DNA of 64,000 bases from Bradyrhizobium sp. CCBAU 53338 (GCF_015291665.1 NZ_CP030048.1:3906001-3970000); one strand, 5' to 3'. Positions 28,826 to 37,609 are shown, counted from the stretch's first letter. Numbers and translations are program-made. The notes: generated by a model from the letters alone, not told the origin.

Positions 28826-29371
28826 TTATCTCGACAGCGAGATGTTGGCGCCGCGGAACTGGCTGTCTGCGCGGATCGTAACGCTCTGTTTGTTGCCGCT
28901 CGTTCTCAGTCCGATATTGGCGTTGAAGCCGGCCGCAGAGGCGACCACCTCGAAGTTCCCGCCACCGCCGCGGCCCTGCAGCGAGCCGGAGATGTTGCGG
29001 CTGGTTTCGGACCAACTGCCGGTGATGCTGCTGCCCTCGGCCTTGACGCTGGCGCCGAGGTTGAACTTGTAGGCGTCGCTGGCACAGGTCAGCGACATCT
29101 CCATCGTCGGTCCGATCGGGGCGTATTTGGCACGGCAGCGGATGCGTTCGGTGGACCCGTCATCCAGCGTGACGACGCCGCCGCCGCTCCAGTTGCCGGC
29201 CATTGGGGCGAATGGGCCGGATTGAGCCTTGCTTTCGGAGTTGGCGACCGCTGCCGCAAACAAAACGGCGGCCGCGATCAGCAGCCGCCGGTTGAGGAGG
29301 TTCGTCCAGAATTGCTTATTGGCGCGATGCTTCCCACCGCCCGCTGCACGGTATGCCTGCAGATGCTCCAT
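28826..29371 (-). CDS. Exported protein of unknown function
   Basis: About 181 residues. From ATG 29371 (MEHLQAYRAAGGG) there is a long N-region and then a signal helix (LLIAAAVLFAAAVANSESKAQ). The mature part is rich in Gly, Ser and Asn and begins PFAPMAGNWSGGGVVTLDDG, predicted mostly beta. The start overlaps the 3' end of the upstream gene by 56 bases, unusual but supported by GGAAAGTGGA before the ATG. Both genes share the 'G-x-W-x-G/V' opening (AGNWSGG and DGNWQVT), suggesting related secreted proteins. Function unknown. Confidence 0.6.
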   Translation of the reverse strand: MEHLQAYRAAGGGKHRANKQFWTNLLNRRLLIAAAVLFAAAVANSESKAQSGPFAPMAGNWSGGGVVTLDDGSTERIRCRAKYAPIGPTMEMSLTCASDAYKFNLGASVKAEGSSITGSWSETSRNISGSLQGRGGGGNFEVVASAAGFNANIGLRTSGNKQSVTIRADSQFRGANISLSR

Positions 29372-29666
29372 TCCACTTTCCCGATCCGGCGTTGCCGTTG
29401 AGTTGACCGTTGGCATATGCACCATTGATCGAAACTTTCACAAGACCCCCACTGCCGATGGTGCCGGAAACGTTAGCGCCCGGCGCGGTGATCTTGCCGT
29501 CGGCAACCGTCAGCATGGAGCTTGCAGTCGGTTCGCACGAGCCGGTCTTGGTCACGATGGTGACCTGCCAATTGCCGTCAAAGGGAGTCTGGGCGAGCGC
29601 AGGAGCGGCGAGGGTGGCGGTAATGACTGATGCGGCACAGAACGCCGCGATGCGACCAAAACGCAT
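29316..29666 (-). CDS. Exported protein of unknown function, paired with the next gene
   Basis: 116 residues. A signal peptide (MRFGRIAAFCAASVITATLA..., cut after ALA) precedes a small beta-rich domain: DGNWQVTIVTKTGSCEPTAS, then Gly-rich strands, with two cysteines (SCEP and IPCSG) likely joined in the periplasm. Translation of the downstream gene begins inside its last 20 codons, implying coupling. The 197-base gap upstream is AT-richer than its surroundings and should hold the promoter. Confidence 0.65.
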   Translation of the reverse strand: MRFGRIAAFCAASVITATLAAPALAQTPFDGNWQVTIVTKTGSCEPTASSMLTVADGKITAPGANVSGTIGSGGLVKVSINGAYANGQLNGNAGSGKWNGASAGIPCSGRWEASRQ

Positions 29667-29863
29667 GAATTCGTCCTTGAATGTGTCTGATATGCTGACG
29701 CTTATTCGGGCGAAATGTGACGGAAATTTGGTGCAATGCAAAGTCGAAAATTGTTCCTGTGGAAACAATGGTTTATTTGCGTTTCCGGTTCCAATTTTCG
29801 AAGCGGAATCAAGGCGCCCTCGCGTTAATCGTTAACGTCGGGACCGACTCGGGTCAGGCTGTG

Positions 29864-30451
29864 TCAGGACAGGCTTGGCGCCGAGGTCGCGAACTGCTCG
29901 TCCTGGGCCTTGGCCGGCAGCGCCTTGTGGACCTTGGCGTAATCGATCACGTCGGCCAGCAGCTTGAGGCCGAGCGGAGCCAGCGCACGCTCCCAGAGTT
30001 CGCGGGCGGTCTCGCCCTTCTTCACGAAGCACCAATCCTGCGCGGCGATGGCGCCGGCGTCCATACGCTCGGCGAGATGATAGATCGTGCCGCCGGCGAT
30101 CGGGTCGCCTTCCCTGATGGTCCATTCCACAGCGGCCTTGCCGCGATGACGCGGCAGCAGCGAAGGGTGATAGCCGATCCCGCCGAGCTTGGCCGCGGCG
30201 AGCGCGTCCTTGCCGATCCGGGCATGGCTGTGGGCGGTGATGATCAGATCGGTGTCGGGCGCGATCTCGGAGGCCACCACAAGCTTCGGATTGGCCTGCA
30301 CCACCACCTCGATGCCGGCCGCCTTGGCAGTCGCGGCCAGGCGGTCATCCGCGTCGGCCACCACGACCCGCACGACCCCGACACCGTGTTCGCGGAGCAT
30401 GTTCAGGGTGGTCACGCCGAAATGGCGGGAGCCGACGAGGGTAATGCGCAT
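29864..30451 (-). CDS. Formyltransferase-fold protein lacking the catalytic Asn
   Basis: 195 residues, matching the N-terminal formyltransferase domain of methionyl-tRNA formyltransferase and related enzymes: ITLVGSRHFGVTTL at the start, YHPSLLPRHRG, then GGTIYHLAERMDAGAI. The active-site His (in GYHPSLLP) and Asp (in MDAGA) are present, but the Asn of the usual N-x-H triad is Gly (IGYH against INVH). There is no C-terminal tRNA-binding domain, so it is not Fmt. A sugar or small-molecule formyltransferase, or a non-catalytic relative, is likely. It stands alone. Confidence 0.8.
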   Translation of the reverse strand: MRITLVGSRHFGVTTLNMLREHGVGVVRVVVADADDRLAATAKAAGIEVVVQANPKLVVASEIAPDTDLIITAHSHARIGKDALAAAKLGGIGYHPSLLPRHRGKAAVEWTIREGDPIAGGTIYHLAERMDAGAIAAQDWCFVKKGETARELWERALAPLGLKLLADVIDYAKVHKALPAKAQDEQFATSAPSLS

Positions 30452-30641
30452 GATGGTCCGATCCGTCTCGCAGCTGCGTCATTCCCCGATAACACGTCCA
30501 GCCGTCCTGTCACCACCCGCGCGGCGTTTGCGCCGGTTATCAACAATGCGCAAAGCGCGCGGGCGGAATGAACTCGGCAATTGCGTCGCCCGCCGTTCCG
30601 GTGCTTCCATGCGTGCCGTGTGACCTGCCAGGAGCGAGCCG

Positions 30642-30926
30642 ATGCGTAGCGCGTGGTTTGTCCTTCCCACCGTCCTGATTGCGGCAGCTTCAGCCCAAGC
30701 CGGCGGGCCGTATCCGGTCGTACCGCCGGAAACCGGCGTAGCGCCCTTCATCGGCCCGACCTGGGATGGCTATCGCTGCGCGGAAGGCACGATCCACAAT
30801 TTCTACTTCGGTGCCTATTATGGCGAGGAGCCGCCGGCGCTCTATCGCGGCTACGCCTACCGGCCGTATTACCGCTACAGCGCCTATCGCAAATGGCCGC
30901 GCAAATATTTCTGCGTCACGGACTGA
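30642..30926 (+). CDS. Small exported Tyr-rich protein
   Basis: 94 residues. A signal peptide (about 1-20, ...LIAAASAQA) is followed by a Tyr/Pro/Gly-rich mature region (YFGAYYGEEPPALYRGYAYR) and two Cys (YRCAEG and KYFCVTD). It resembles short secreted proteins of unknown function found in Bradyrhizobium. CAGGAGCGAG lies before the ATG. Confidence 0.6.
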   Translation: MRSAWFVLPTVLIAAASAQAGGPYPVVPPETGVAPFIGPTWDGYRCAEGTIHNFYFGAYYGEEPPALYRGYAYRPYYRYSAYRKWPRKYFCVTD

Positions 30927-31124
30927 CCGTTGCCGCGCGGCCACGGTCGGCGGCAAATGACCTCCGCGCTTTTCTGCCATCGCAAAATCATCAAACGGTA
31001 ACGCGTTCTCAACCTTGCCGGCGTATCGACGAATCCGTCGCGGATTTGTATTGCGTACCGCGACACCAAAAATGTCCCGCCGGCGTGGGTGCGTCGCGCG
31101 GGCACTTTTGCCGGAACCGATGTC

Positions 31125-31361
31125 ATGTCGAACGCAATTGCGCAGATCGTGGACACCTATGTGCGGCTGATGAACCGCCGTGGCCTCGACGAGCTGATGA
31201 TGCACAGACAGCGGCTTGCAGTCGATCTGAAGAGCAGGTCAGGCGCTTTCGATTTCAGCCTGCCGATCGGCAAGATCGATGCGGAGATCGCGATCATCGA
31301 GGAAGGTCTCAGCCGGCTGAAAGCCGAATCCGCCGAGACAGGCATGACACGCCCGATCTGA
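31125..31361 (+). CDS. Small hypothetical protein
   Basis: 78 residues from ATG 31125 (MSNAIAQIVDTYVRL). Predicted helical, with a central Arg/Lys-rich stretch (MMHRQRLAVDLKSRSG) and a final amphipathic helix (IDAEIAIIEEGLSRLKAE). Cytosolic, no family recognised. Convergent with the next gene, 5 bases apart. The 198-base gap before it shows no clear element. Confidence 0.5.
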   Translation: MSNAIAQIVDTYVRLMNRRGLDELMMHRQRLAVDLKSRSGAFDFSLPIGKIDAEIAIIEEGLSRLKAESAETGMTRPI

Positions 31362-31366
31362 CGTGC

Positions 31367-31669
31367 TCAGTCGCGCCGGCCGCCCTGGATCACGGTGAAC
31401 AGTGGCCGTGCCGCGGTCGGCTCCTCCAGCAACTCCTCCACCAGCGCGCTCGCCGCATCGACATATTTGCGCGTGGGCTTGTCGAGCTCGCGTTTGGCCT
31501 CGTCGTCGAGCGCGACCTTGGCGGCCTCGACCAGCTTGCGCATGCGCGCGCCGTGGTCGTCGCCGGCGGTGAGCGTCGCACGCGCCAGCGAGCGGAGCAC
31601 GAACAGCTCGCCCTCGAGGCGGAGCAGGCGGTCGTTGAGCCTGGTGATGACGGCGTTGAGGTCGGCCAT
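31367..31669 (-). CDS. Helical hypothetical protein
   Basis: 100 residues from ATG 31669 (MADLNAVITRLNDRLLRLEG). It looks like a coiled-coil or helical-hairpin protein: leucine heptads in the first 40 residues, then an acidic-basic helix (KLVEAAKVALDDEAKRELDK). No signal peptide or motif. It lies 92 bases downstream of acetoacetyl-CoA synthetase on the same strand and may be cotranscribed. Confidence 0.55.
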   Translation of the reverse strand: MADLNAVITRLNDRLLRLEGELFVLRSLARATLTAGDDHGARMRKLVEAAKVALDDEAKRELDKPTRKYVDAASALVEELLEEPTAARPLFTVIQGGRRD

Positions 31670-31761
31670 GGCACATGTTCGTTGCGGAAGATCCCCGTCC
31701 ATCTAGCGGCGATCGGTGAACGGAGTCCAAACGTGACAGGCGCAATTGAGGCGATCTTCCG

Positions 31762-33810
31762 TCACGCCGCGGTTCGCGCCAGATAGTCGCGCGCAAAGGC
31801 GAGATACCAGTCGAGGCAGGCCGGATTGGCCATCGCCTCCTTGTTGATGACTTTCTCGACGGGCTGGCCGAGCAGCAGTTTCTTGATCGGCAGCTCCTGC
31901 TTCTTGCCCGACAGCGTGCGCGGAATTTCAGTGACGGCAAAAATTTCGTTCGGCAGGAAGCGGCGGGACAGGCCTGCCTCGATCGCCTTGTTGATCTTCG
32001 CCCGCATCGCATCGTCGAACGCGACGCCCTCGCGCAGCACCACGAACAGCGGCATGTAGCTGTCGCGGCCGAGATATTCGAGATCGACGACGAGGCTGTC
32101 GAGCACTTCCGGCAGCGCCTCGATCGCGGAATAGAGCTCGCTCGTGCCCATCCGCAGGCCGTGCCGGTTGATGGTCGCATCGCTGCGGCCATAGATCACG
32201 CAGGAACCATCCAGGTTGACCTTGAGCCAGTCGCCGTGGCGCCACACCGTCCCGCGGCCGCTGCCGTCGAAATTGTCAGGATAGGTTTCAAAATAGCTGG
32301 CGAGATAGCGCGCGTTGGCCTCGTCGTTCCAGAAATACAGCGGCATCGACGGCATCGGCTCGGTGCAGACGAGTTCGCCGACCTCGTCAATCACGGCGCG
32401 GCCCTGTTCGCTGAAGGCTTCGACGGCCGCGCCGAGCAGGCGGCACTGCATCGCGCCCGGCGTCTGCGGCAATTCCCTGTTGCCGCCGATGAAGGCGCCG
32501 GCGAAATCGGTGCCGCCGGAAATGTTCGCCCACCAGATGTCGGCCTGCGCTTTGCTGCCGTTGGTTTTGGACAAGTCAGCAAAGCGCGCATTGAACCAGG
32601 CTTGCGTGTCGGCGCTGAGCGGCGAGCCGGTCGAGCCGAGACAGCGCAGCCGTGACAGGTCGCCGGCGGCGGTGAGATCGATCTCCGCCTTGGCGCAGTT
32701 GGCGAAGAACGCCGCGCCCGCGCCGAAGAAGGTCGCTTTCGATTGCGCCACGAAGCGCCACAGCGTCGACCAATCAGGTTTGTCCTTGGTGCCGCCGGGG
32801 CTGCCGTCGAAGATGCAGCAGGTGGTGCCGCTGAGCAGGCCGCCGACCTGGCTGTTCCACATGATCCAGCCCGTCGACGAGTACCAGTGATAACGCTCGC
32901 CGAACGAATTTTCGTGGTAGGAGCAGCCGATGTCGTTGTGGAGGCCGAGCAGCGCCAGCACCACGATGACGATGCCGCCATGGCCGTGCACGATCGGCTT
33001 CGGCAGGCCGGTGGTGCCGCTGGAATAGACGATCCAGAGCGGATGGTCGAACGGCAGCCACATCGGCTCGAACGCATCGATTGCAGCGCCCGTCCTTGAA
33101 GTGATGTCGGAGAGGAGGGCGTCCGGTGCGGCTGGCGCGGAGGCGTCGCTGTGCAGGATGACGTGCTCCAGGCTCGGCAGCGATCGCCGCAGTTCGGCGA
33201 CGACGTCCCTGCGATCATGCCTGCGCCCGGCATACGTCACCGCGTCGCAGGCGATCAGCACCTTCGGCTCGATCTGCTTGAAGCGGTCGATCACGGCAGG
33301 CGCGGCCATGTCAGGGGCGCAGACGCTCCAGACCGCGCCGATGCTGGCGCTCGCGAGAAACGCGATGATGGTTTCGGGGATATTGGGCAGATAGGCCGCG
33401 ATGCGGTCGCCGGGCTTGATCCCCCAGTCCTTCAGATGCAGCGCGAGCGCGGCCGCCTTGCGCCGCAACTCCGGCCAGCTGGTCTCCGTCAGCTTGCCGT
33501 CTTCGCCGCTGCCGACGATTGCGGGCAGGCCGGCGGCATGCGCCGCCTCGACATGCCGGAACACCTGCCGCGCATAGTTCACCTGCGCGCCGGGAAACCA
33601 CACCGCGCCGGGCATCTTGCGCTCGGTGATGACGGCGGAAAATGGCGTCGGTGATTGCAGATCGTAGTAGTCCCAGATGCTGCGCCAGAACGCTTCGAGA
33701 TCACGAACGGACCATTGCCGCATCTCCTCGTAGTTCGAGAAGGTGAGGCCGCGCTTGTCGGCGAGCCAGTTGCGATAGAGGGCGATCTGCGGGACGAAAG
33801 GAGCGGTCAT
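31762..33810 (-). CDS. Acetoacetyl-CoA synthetase
   Basis: 682 residues, an ANL-superfamily acyl-CoA ligase. It activates acetoacetate with ATP and CoA, allowing reuse of ketone bodies and of polyhydroxybutyrate breakdown products. The AMP-binding motif YSSGTTGLPKPIVHGHGG, the aromatic motif GGTDFAGAF, YGRSDATINRHGLRMG and the C-terminal lysine region LSGKKQELPIKKLL are all visible. The N terminus (YRNWLADKRGLTFSNYEEM ... FWRSIWDYY) and the length match AacS rather than acetyl-CoA synthetase. It ties in with the PHB-type genes at 40-53 kb but is not next to them. Confidence 0.9.
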   Translation of the reverse strand: MTAPFVPQIALYRNWLADKRGLTFSNYEEMRQWSVRDLEAFWRSIWDYYDLQSPTPFSAVITERKMPGAVWFPGAQVNYARQVFRHVEAAHAAGLPAIVGSGEDGKLTETSWPELRRKAAALALHLKDWGIKPGDRIAAYLPNIPETIIAFLASASIGAVWSVCAPDMAAPAVIDRFKQIEPKVLIACDAVTYAGRRHDRRDVVAELRRSLPSLEHVILHSDASAPAAPDALLSDITSRTGAAIDAFEPMWLPFDHPLWIVYSSGTTGLPKPIVHGHGGIVIVVLALLGLHNDIGCSYHENSFGERYHWYSSTGWIMWNSQVGGLLSGTTCCIFDGSPGGTKDKPDWSTLWRFVAQSKATFFGAGAAFFANCAKAEIDLTAAGDLSRLRCLGSTGSPLSADTQAWFNARFADLSKTNGSKAQADIWWANISGGTDFAGAFIGGNRELPQTPGAMQCRLLGAAVEAFSEQGRAVIDEVGELVCTEPMPSMPLYFWNDEANARYLASYFETYPDNFDGSGRGTVWRHGDWLKVNLDGSCVIYGRSDATINRHGLRMGTSELYSAIEALPEVLDSLVVDLEYLGRDSYMPLFVVLREGVAFDDAMRAKINKAIEAGLSRRFLPNEIFAVTEIPRTLSGKKQELPIKKLLLGQPVEKVINKEAMANPACLDWYLAFARDYLARTAA

Positions 33811-34054
33811 TGCGTATCGGCTTCAGTTGTGGGGAGGGCGAACTTAGCCGGTGTCGCGCCTCGGCAAAAGCCGCGCATGTCAGTCGAATGGCAGGCATGA
33901 CGCCGCGATTTCGCGTCGTGCTCCAGCAAGCTGCGATGCCGCGCCCACCGTTGATCTACGTCAACGCGGCCGTTGCGCTGGCGCTCAATTTGGGGTGGGC
34001 CGCGCTGGGGCGGCGCCTGTTAGCGCTTTACGCGTGCAACGAGGGAGGATCACC

Positions 34055-34324
34055 ATGCGCCGGAGTGTGCGTCTTTCGATGAAGTCGGTATCGGTCGCAG
34101 CGATTGCGGCTGCCGGTCTCCTGGGGCTTGCGGGAGTGACCTTCAGCCCGACACCGGCGCATGCCGTGGTTTATTGCCAGTACATCGATTATCCGCCGTC
34201 CTGCGTCGCGCGCGCCGGCGTGGTGCTGCGGCCGCGTCCGGTCGCGCGTGCCGCGGTTCGCGCCGGCACCGCGAGCGGGACCAATCTGAATGGCGGCGTC
34301 AATCGCGTCGGCGTGCGCCGCTAG
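34055..34324 (+). CDS. Small exported protein
   Basis: 89 residues. ATG 34055 has a strong ribosome site (GAGGGAGGAT). A long signal peptide (about 1-37, ...PTPAHA) is followed by VVYCQYIDYPPSCVARAG, in which the two Cys may pair, and an Arg/Val-rich tail ending NRVGVRR. Similar short basic secreted proteins are common in Bradyrhizobium; function unknown. Confidence 0.65.
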   Translation: MRRSVRLSMKSVSVAAIAAAGLLGLAGVTFSPTPAHAVVYCQYIDYPPSCVARAGVVLRPRPVARAAVRAGTASGTNLNGGVNRVGVRR

Positions 34325-34346
34325 GCGAACGGCACGCAGGTCACGA

Positions 34347-34372
34347 ACGCCGGCGACGGAGGGAGCCGGCGT
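34347..34372. terminator. Hairpin between convergent genes
   Basis: ACGCCGGC and GCCGGCGT form an 8-bp stem with a 10-base loop, extendable by CACG/CGTG outside one bulged A. It lies 23 bases after the plus-strand gene and 16 bases after the minus-strand gene stops. There is no clear T tract, so it is a weak terminator candidate. Confidence 0.4.
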
Positions 34373-34387
34373 CGTGAACCGCTGTCG

Positions 34388-34615
34388 CTACCACTGCACG
34401 CCAGCCCAGCGGCGGCCGAACACGGCCGGCTTGGTCTTCACCGCCTGCCAGCCGAAGAAATGATGCTTGCCGGACCAGCTGTGCACCACGCTGCTGCAAA
34501 TGCTGCATTTGAAGCTGCCGGCATGCGCCTCGGCGTGCTCCTCTCTCGTCGCGGTGTAGTTCATGCCGCAACCCGTGCAGGTGAATTCTTCGATCGTCCA
34601 GATGCTGTTGGCCAT
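34388..34615 (-). CDS. Small zinc-ribbon protein
   Basis: 75 residues. CTGC (residues 13-16) and CSIC (about 37-40) form a likely zinc ribbon, followed by an aromatic/His segment (VVHSWSGKHHFFGW). Cytosolic; function unknown. Similar in style to the 72-residue protein at 21734. The 260 bases upstream, up to the porin at 34875, show no recognisable element apart from AT-rich stretches. Confidence 0.6.
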   Translation of the reverse strand: MANSIWTIEEFTCTGCGMNYTATREEHAEAHAGSFKCSICSSVVHSWSGKHHFFGWQAVKTKPAVFGRRWAGVQW

Positions 34616-34874
34616 TGCACCGCAGATGTGTTGGGGACCTGAGCCGAAGCCTAGGTGCGAGCCTTTGCATCGGCGTAAACCTGTCAGGTGAAATCCGGTT
34701 AATCGCCGTTAGGCAAACCTCGCGGCATCGGCAGATATTGCAGGATTTTCCCGATTTTTGCAGCGCCCGTCAGTCCAAACGGCACCGCCGGTCGGTCCAA
34801 GCGCATTCTTGACCCGATCGTTAGATTTTACCCCCACAGCCTCGGTTGGGAGGCGTGCGAAACGGGGGCGTGTG

Positions 34875-35597
34875 ATGGGGAAGAAACTGGTTCTGACGGC
34901 TGCGCTGTTGTCGCTGGCAACGCCGGCGTTCGCGGCCGATATCATTCAGCCCGCGCCGGTGAAGGCGCCGATGCCGCCGGCTCCGATCTTCACATGGACC
35001 GGCTTCTATATCGGCGCCCATGGCGGCGGCGCCTGGAGCAAATGGACCGGCATCGACCCGACCGATCCGACGTCGACCTGGAGCTCGGTCTCGGCCAGCG
35101 GCGGCGTGGTCGGCGGCCAGATCGGCGGCAACTACCAGATCAGCAATTTCGTGGTGGGCCTCGAGGGCACCGGCGCCTGGTCGAGCGTCACGCTCAACGC
35201 GGGCGGCCCGTTCGGCGGCGGTGCCGGCTTCAATCTGACGCTGAAGAACGACTATGTCGCCACGGTCGCCGGTCGCCTTGGCGTCGCCTTCGACCGCGTC
35301 CTGCTCTACGCCAAGGGCGGCGCGGCCTTCACCCGTGACAAGTACAGCGCCAATAACGGTCTGGCCGGCGCGCTCGCCGGCTCCGCCGCAGGCGCCTTCA
35401 ATCGCACTGGCTGGGTCGCCGGCGGCGGCGTCGAATGGATGTTCATGCCGAACTGGTCGGTGCGGGCCGAGTACGACTATCTCGGCTTCGGCGCCATCAC
35501 CGAGCAGCCGGTGACATCGGGCAATCTGGTGGCCACGCCCGCAAATGTGAAGCTGAACATCCAGACCGGCACGATCGGCGTCAACTATCACTTCTAG
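34875..35597 (+). CDS. Omp25/Omp31-type outer membrane beta-barrel protein (third copy)
   Basis: 240 residues. A signal peptide (MGKKLVLTAALLSLATPAFA) precedes ADIIQPAPVKAPMPPAP and barrel strands (WTGFYIGAHGGGAWSKW, GGQIGGNYQISNFVVGLEG, GRLGVAFDRVLLYAKGGAAF). It ends IGVNYHF, with the C-terminal Phe typical of BAM-assembled proteins. Related to the pair at 4155-5847 but more distant in the mature N terminus. ATG 34875 is fixed by the signal peptide; upstream GGGGGCG is the likely ribosome site. Confidence 0.9.
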   Translation: MGKKLVLTAALLSLATPAFAADIIQPAPVKAPMPPAPIFTWTGFYIGAHGGGAWSKWTGIDPTDPTSTWSSVSASGGVVGGQIGGNYQISNFVVGLEGTGAWSSVTLNAGGPFGGGAGFNLTLKNDYVATVAGRLGVAFDRVLLYAKGGAAFTRDKYSANNGLAGALAGSAAGAFNRTGWVAGGGVEWMFMPNWSVRAEYDYLGFGAITEQPVTSGNLVATPANVKLNIQTGTIGVNYHF

Positions 35598-35772
35598 GCC
35601 CGGCTCTGGGCGGCTTTCGTGACCGCTATGTGATCCTGACGCCCGATGCGGTCGGCCCTCCGGGGACGGGCCGCCGCATCCGCTCGTCTTGACGCACGGC
35701 CCGGGGCTGGCAATAACGCTGGGCCGCGCAAGCGCCGGAACCCGCGTTGATGCCGCAAGGAAAGCCGTGCCC

Positions 35773-36867
35773 GTGAAAAGTCTGCGTCAGCTCCTGACGG
35801 GCGAGGACGTTATCCAGCTCGTGATCCGGCTCGGCCTGTTGGCGCTGCTGATCATCTGGACCTTCCTGATCGTCCGGCCGTTCGTGCCGATCCTGGCCTG
35901 GAGCGGCGTTCTCGCCGTGGCATTCTATCCGGCGTTCAGCTGGGTCGCCAAAGCGCTCGGTGGCCGGCCCAAGACCGCCGCCGCCATCCTCACCTTGATC
36001 ACTCTAGGCATTGTCCTCGGGCCCGCCACCTGGCTCGGCCTCAGTGCCGTGGACGGGGTGAGGGAGCTGGCGCACGAGCTTGGCACCGGGGATCTCGCGC
36101 TCCAGTCGGCGCCGGAGCAGATCAAGTCCTGGCCGGTGATCGGCCTGACGCTCTATGAGCTCTGGGATCAGGCCTATAACAACATCCGCGCCGTGCTGCG
36201 CGAAGTTGCGCCCTATCTCCAGCCGCTGGCGGGACCGCTACTGGTGCTGGCGGGCGATGCCAGCCTCGGCACGCTCCAGTTCCTGGTCTCGGTGTTTGTG
36301 GCCGGTTTCCTGTTTCCGCACGGGCCAAGGCTGGTCGCGGCCGGGCGCGGTTTCCTGTCGCGCATCGTGCCCGAGCAGAGCGAGCATTTTCTCGAGCTCG
36401 GCGGCGCCACCATCCGCGCCGTGGCGCAAGGCGTCATCGGCGTCGCCATCGTGCAGGCGCTGCTCGCCGGCATCGGCTTCAAGCTCGCAGCCGTGCCGAG
36501 CGCGGGACTGCTCGCCTTCATCGTGTTGCTGCTGTCGATCGTCCAGATCGGCGCCTTCCTGGTGCTGCTGCCGGTCATCATCTGGATCTGGACCGCCAAG
36601 GACGTCACCACGGCGCTGGTGCTCACCGTGTTCTTCGTCGTGGTCGGCTTCATCGACACCATGTTGAAGCCGCTCGTGATGGGACGCGGCCTCAACACGC
36701 CGACCATCGTGATCTTCGTCGGCGTCATCGGCGGCACGTTGGCCCACGGTATTGTCGGTCTGTTCATCGGGCCGATCATCCTGTCGGTGGCATGGGAGAT
36801 GGCCGCGGCCTGGATCGGGACGGCGTCGAAGCGAGTGGCCGAGCCGCCGATACCCGACGAGACCTGA
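35773..36867 (+). CDS. AI-2E family (TqsA/PerM-type) permease
   Basis: About 364 residues with eight or so transmembrane helices (IRLGLLALLIIWTFLIVRPF, PILAWSGVLAVAFYPAF, ...) and the family signature LLAFIVLLLSIVQIGAFLVLLPVIIW with GGTLAHGIVGLFIGPIIL. These inner-membrane proteins export small molecules or ions; autoinducer-2 is only one proposed cargo. The start codon is probably GTG at 35773 by alignment with the paralogue at 39667 (VKSLRQLL against VKTLRSFL); GTG 35767 has better ribosome-site spacing. Very similar to the copy at 39667, but no FixK box stands before this one. Confidence 0.85.
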   Translation: MKSLRQLLTGEDVIQLVIRLGLLALLIIWTFLIVRPFVPILAWSGVLAVAFYPAFSWVAKALGGRPKTAAAILTLITLGIVLGPATWLGLSAVDGVRELAHELGTGDLALQSAPEQIKSWPVIGLTLYELWDQAYNNIRAVLREVAPYLQPLAGPLLVLAGDASLGTLQFLVSVFVAGFLFPHGPRLVAAGRGFLSRIVPEQSEHFLELGGATIRAVAQGVIGVAIVQALLAGIGFKLAAVPSAGLLAFIVLLLSIVQIGAFLVLLPVIIWIWTAKDVTTALVLTVFFVVVGFIDTMLKPLVMGRGLNTPTIVIFVGVIGGTLAHGIVGLFIGPIILSVAWEMAAAWIGTASKRVAEPPIPDET

Positions 36868-36947
36868 TCGCGCGTCATGCGCCGATCACACCTGTCTCGC
36901 GAGATGTGGACAACTGCGCCTGCCGGTGTCGGCCGGACCGGCCATCG

Positions 36948-36973
36948 AACTTGTCTAATGAAATAGACAAGTT
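36948..36973. promoter_or_regulatory. Perfect 10-bp palindrome before the Nudix gene
   Basis: AACTTGTCTA and TAGACAAGTT with a 6-base spacer, immediately upstream of the Nudix frame. AT content and the lack of a following T tract argue for a protein-binding operator rather than a terminator of the permease gene that ends at 36867. Confidence 0.5.
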
Positions 36974-37012
36974 ACGATGTTATCGAGATTCTTTTCTCGG
37001 TTTGCGACGGGA

Positions 37013-37405
37013 ATGGCGAAGTCTTCCAAGCTGGTTGCCGCCAGGCGCGGCAAGGTTCTGTTGGTCAGGCGACGGTCGGACGGGCTGTGGATGTTCCCGG
37101 GCGGCCGCAAGCGTGCGCGTGAATCCGACAAGGACTGCCTGCGGCGCGAGATCAAGGAGGAGCTGCCGAAGCTGAAGCTCGGCCGGATCAGCCTCTGGAA
37201 GGAAGTGAAAGCCAAGAACAAGCGCTCCGGCCGCAAGATGAGCGACGCGATTTTCATCGCCAAGAGCGCCAAGGGGCGGCTTGCGATCGGCGACAAGAAG
37301 GAGCTCGACCGCGCCGCCTGGCAGAAGCCGCGCGGCATCCGCCTGACCGCGACCTCGCGCTACATCCGCGATCGCCTGTTTCCGAGAAAGCGGAGACGGA
37401 GCTGA
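37013..37405 (+). CDS. Nudix hydrolase
   Basis: 130 residues from ATG 37013 (MAKSSKLVAARRGKVLLVRR); the frame also allows ATG 36977, which would start only 3 bases after the palindrome and lacks a ribosome site. The Nudix box GRKRARE-x7-REIKEELP matches G-x5-E-x7-REUxEExG except that the last Gly is Pro. The metal-binding Glu residues are intact, so hydrolysis of nucleoside-diphosphate derivatives is likely. Unusually basic (many Lys/Arg), which may mean RNA or polyphosphate-type substrates. Confidence 0.75.
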   Translation: MAKSSKLVAARRGKVLLVRRRSDGLWMFPGGRKRARESDKDCLRREIKEELPKLKLGRISLWKEVKAKNKRSGRKMSDAIFIAKSAKGRLAIGDKKELDRAAWQKPRGIRLTATSRYIRDRLFPRKRRRS

Positions 37406-37438
37406 AGCGCGATGGAATCGGGTTCGATCGGCGTCCGT

Positions 37439-37467
37439 GATCACCTCTCCCTATGGGAGAGGTGATC
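37439..37467. repeat. Perfect 13-bp hairpin
   Basis: GATCACCTCTCCC, loop TAT, GGGAGAGGTGATC, 34 bases after the Nudix stop. It resembles the CTCTCCC/GGGAGAG palindromes scattered through Rhizobiales intergenic DNA and could stop transcription of the Nudix gene, though no T tract follows. Confidence 0.55.
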
Positions 37468-37561
37468 GGAGCTCTCCGGGTCGCATCGTTCAACAAAAAT
37501 ACACTCCCGCTTAGCTAGCAGTCTGAGTGTGACAAATCGTCCGATCATTCCTCGCATCATG

Positions 37562-37577
37562 TGTGAACCAGTTCACA
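37562..37577 (+). promoter_or_regulatory. Perfect CRP-type site with promoter
   Basis: TGTGAACCAGTTCACA contains TGTGA-N6-TCACA, the exact CRP consensus. CTATAC (37598-37603) is a good -10, putting transcription start near 37610 and the site centre near -40.5, the class II activator position. No -35 of note, as expected for an activated promoter. Confidence 0.55.
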
Positions 37578-37609
37578 AGCGGCAGAGACGAGGGCTGCTA
37601 TACGGACGT

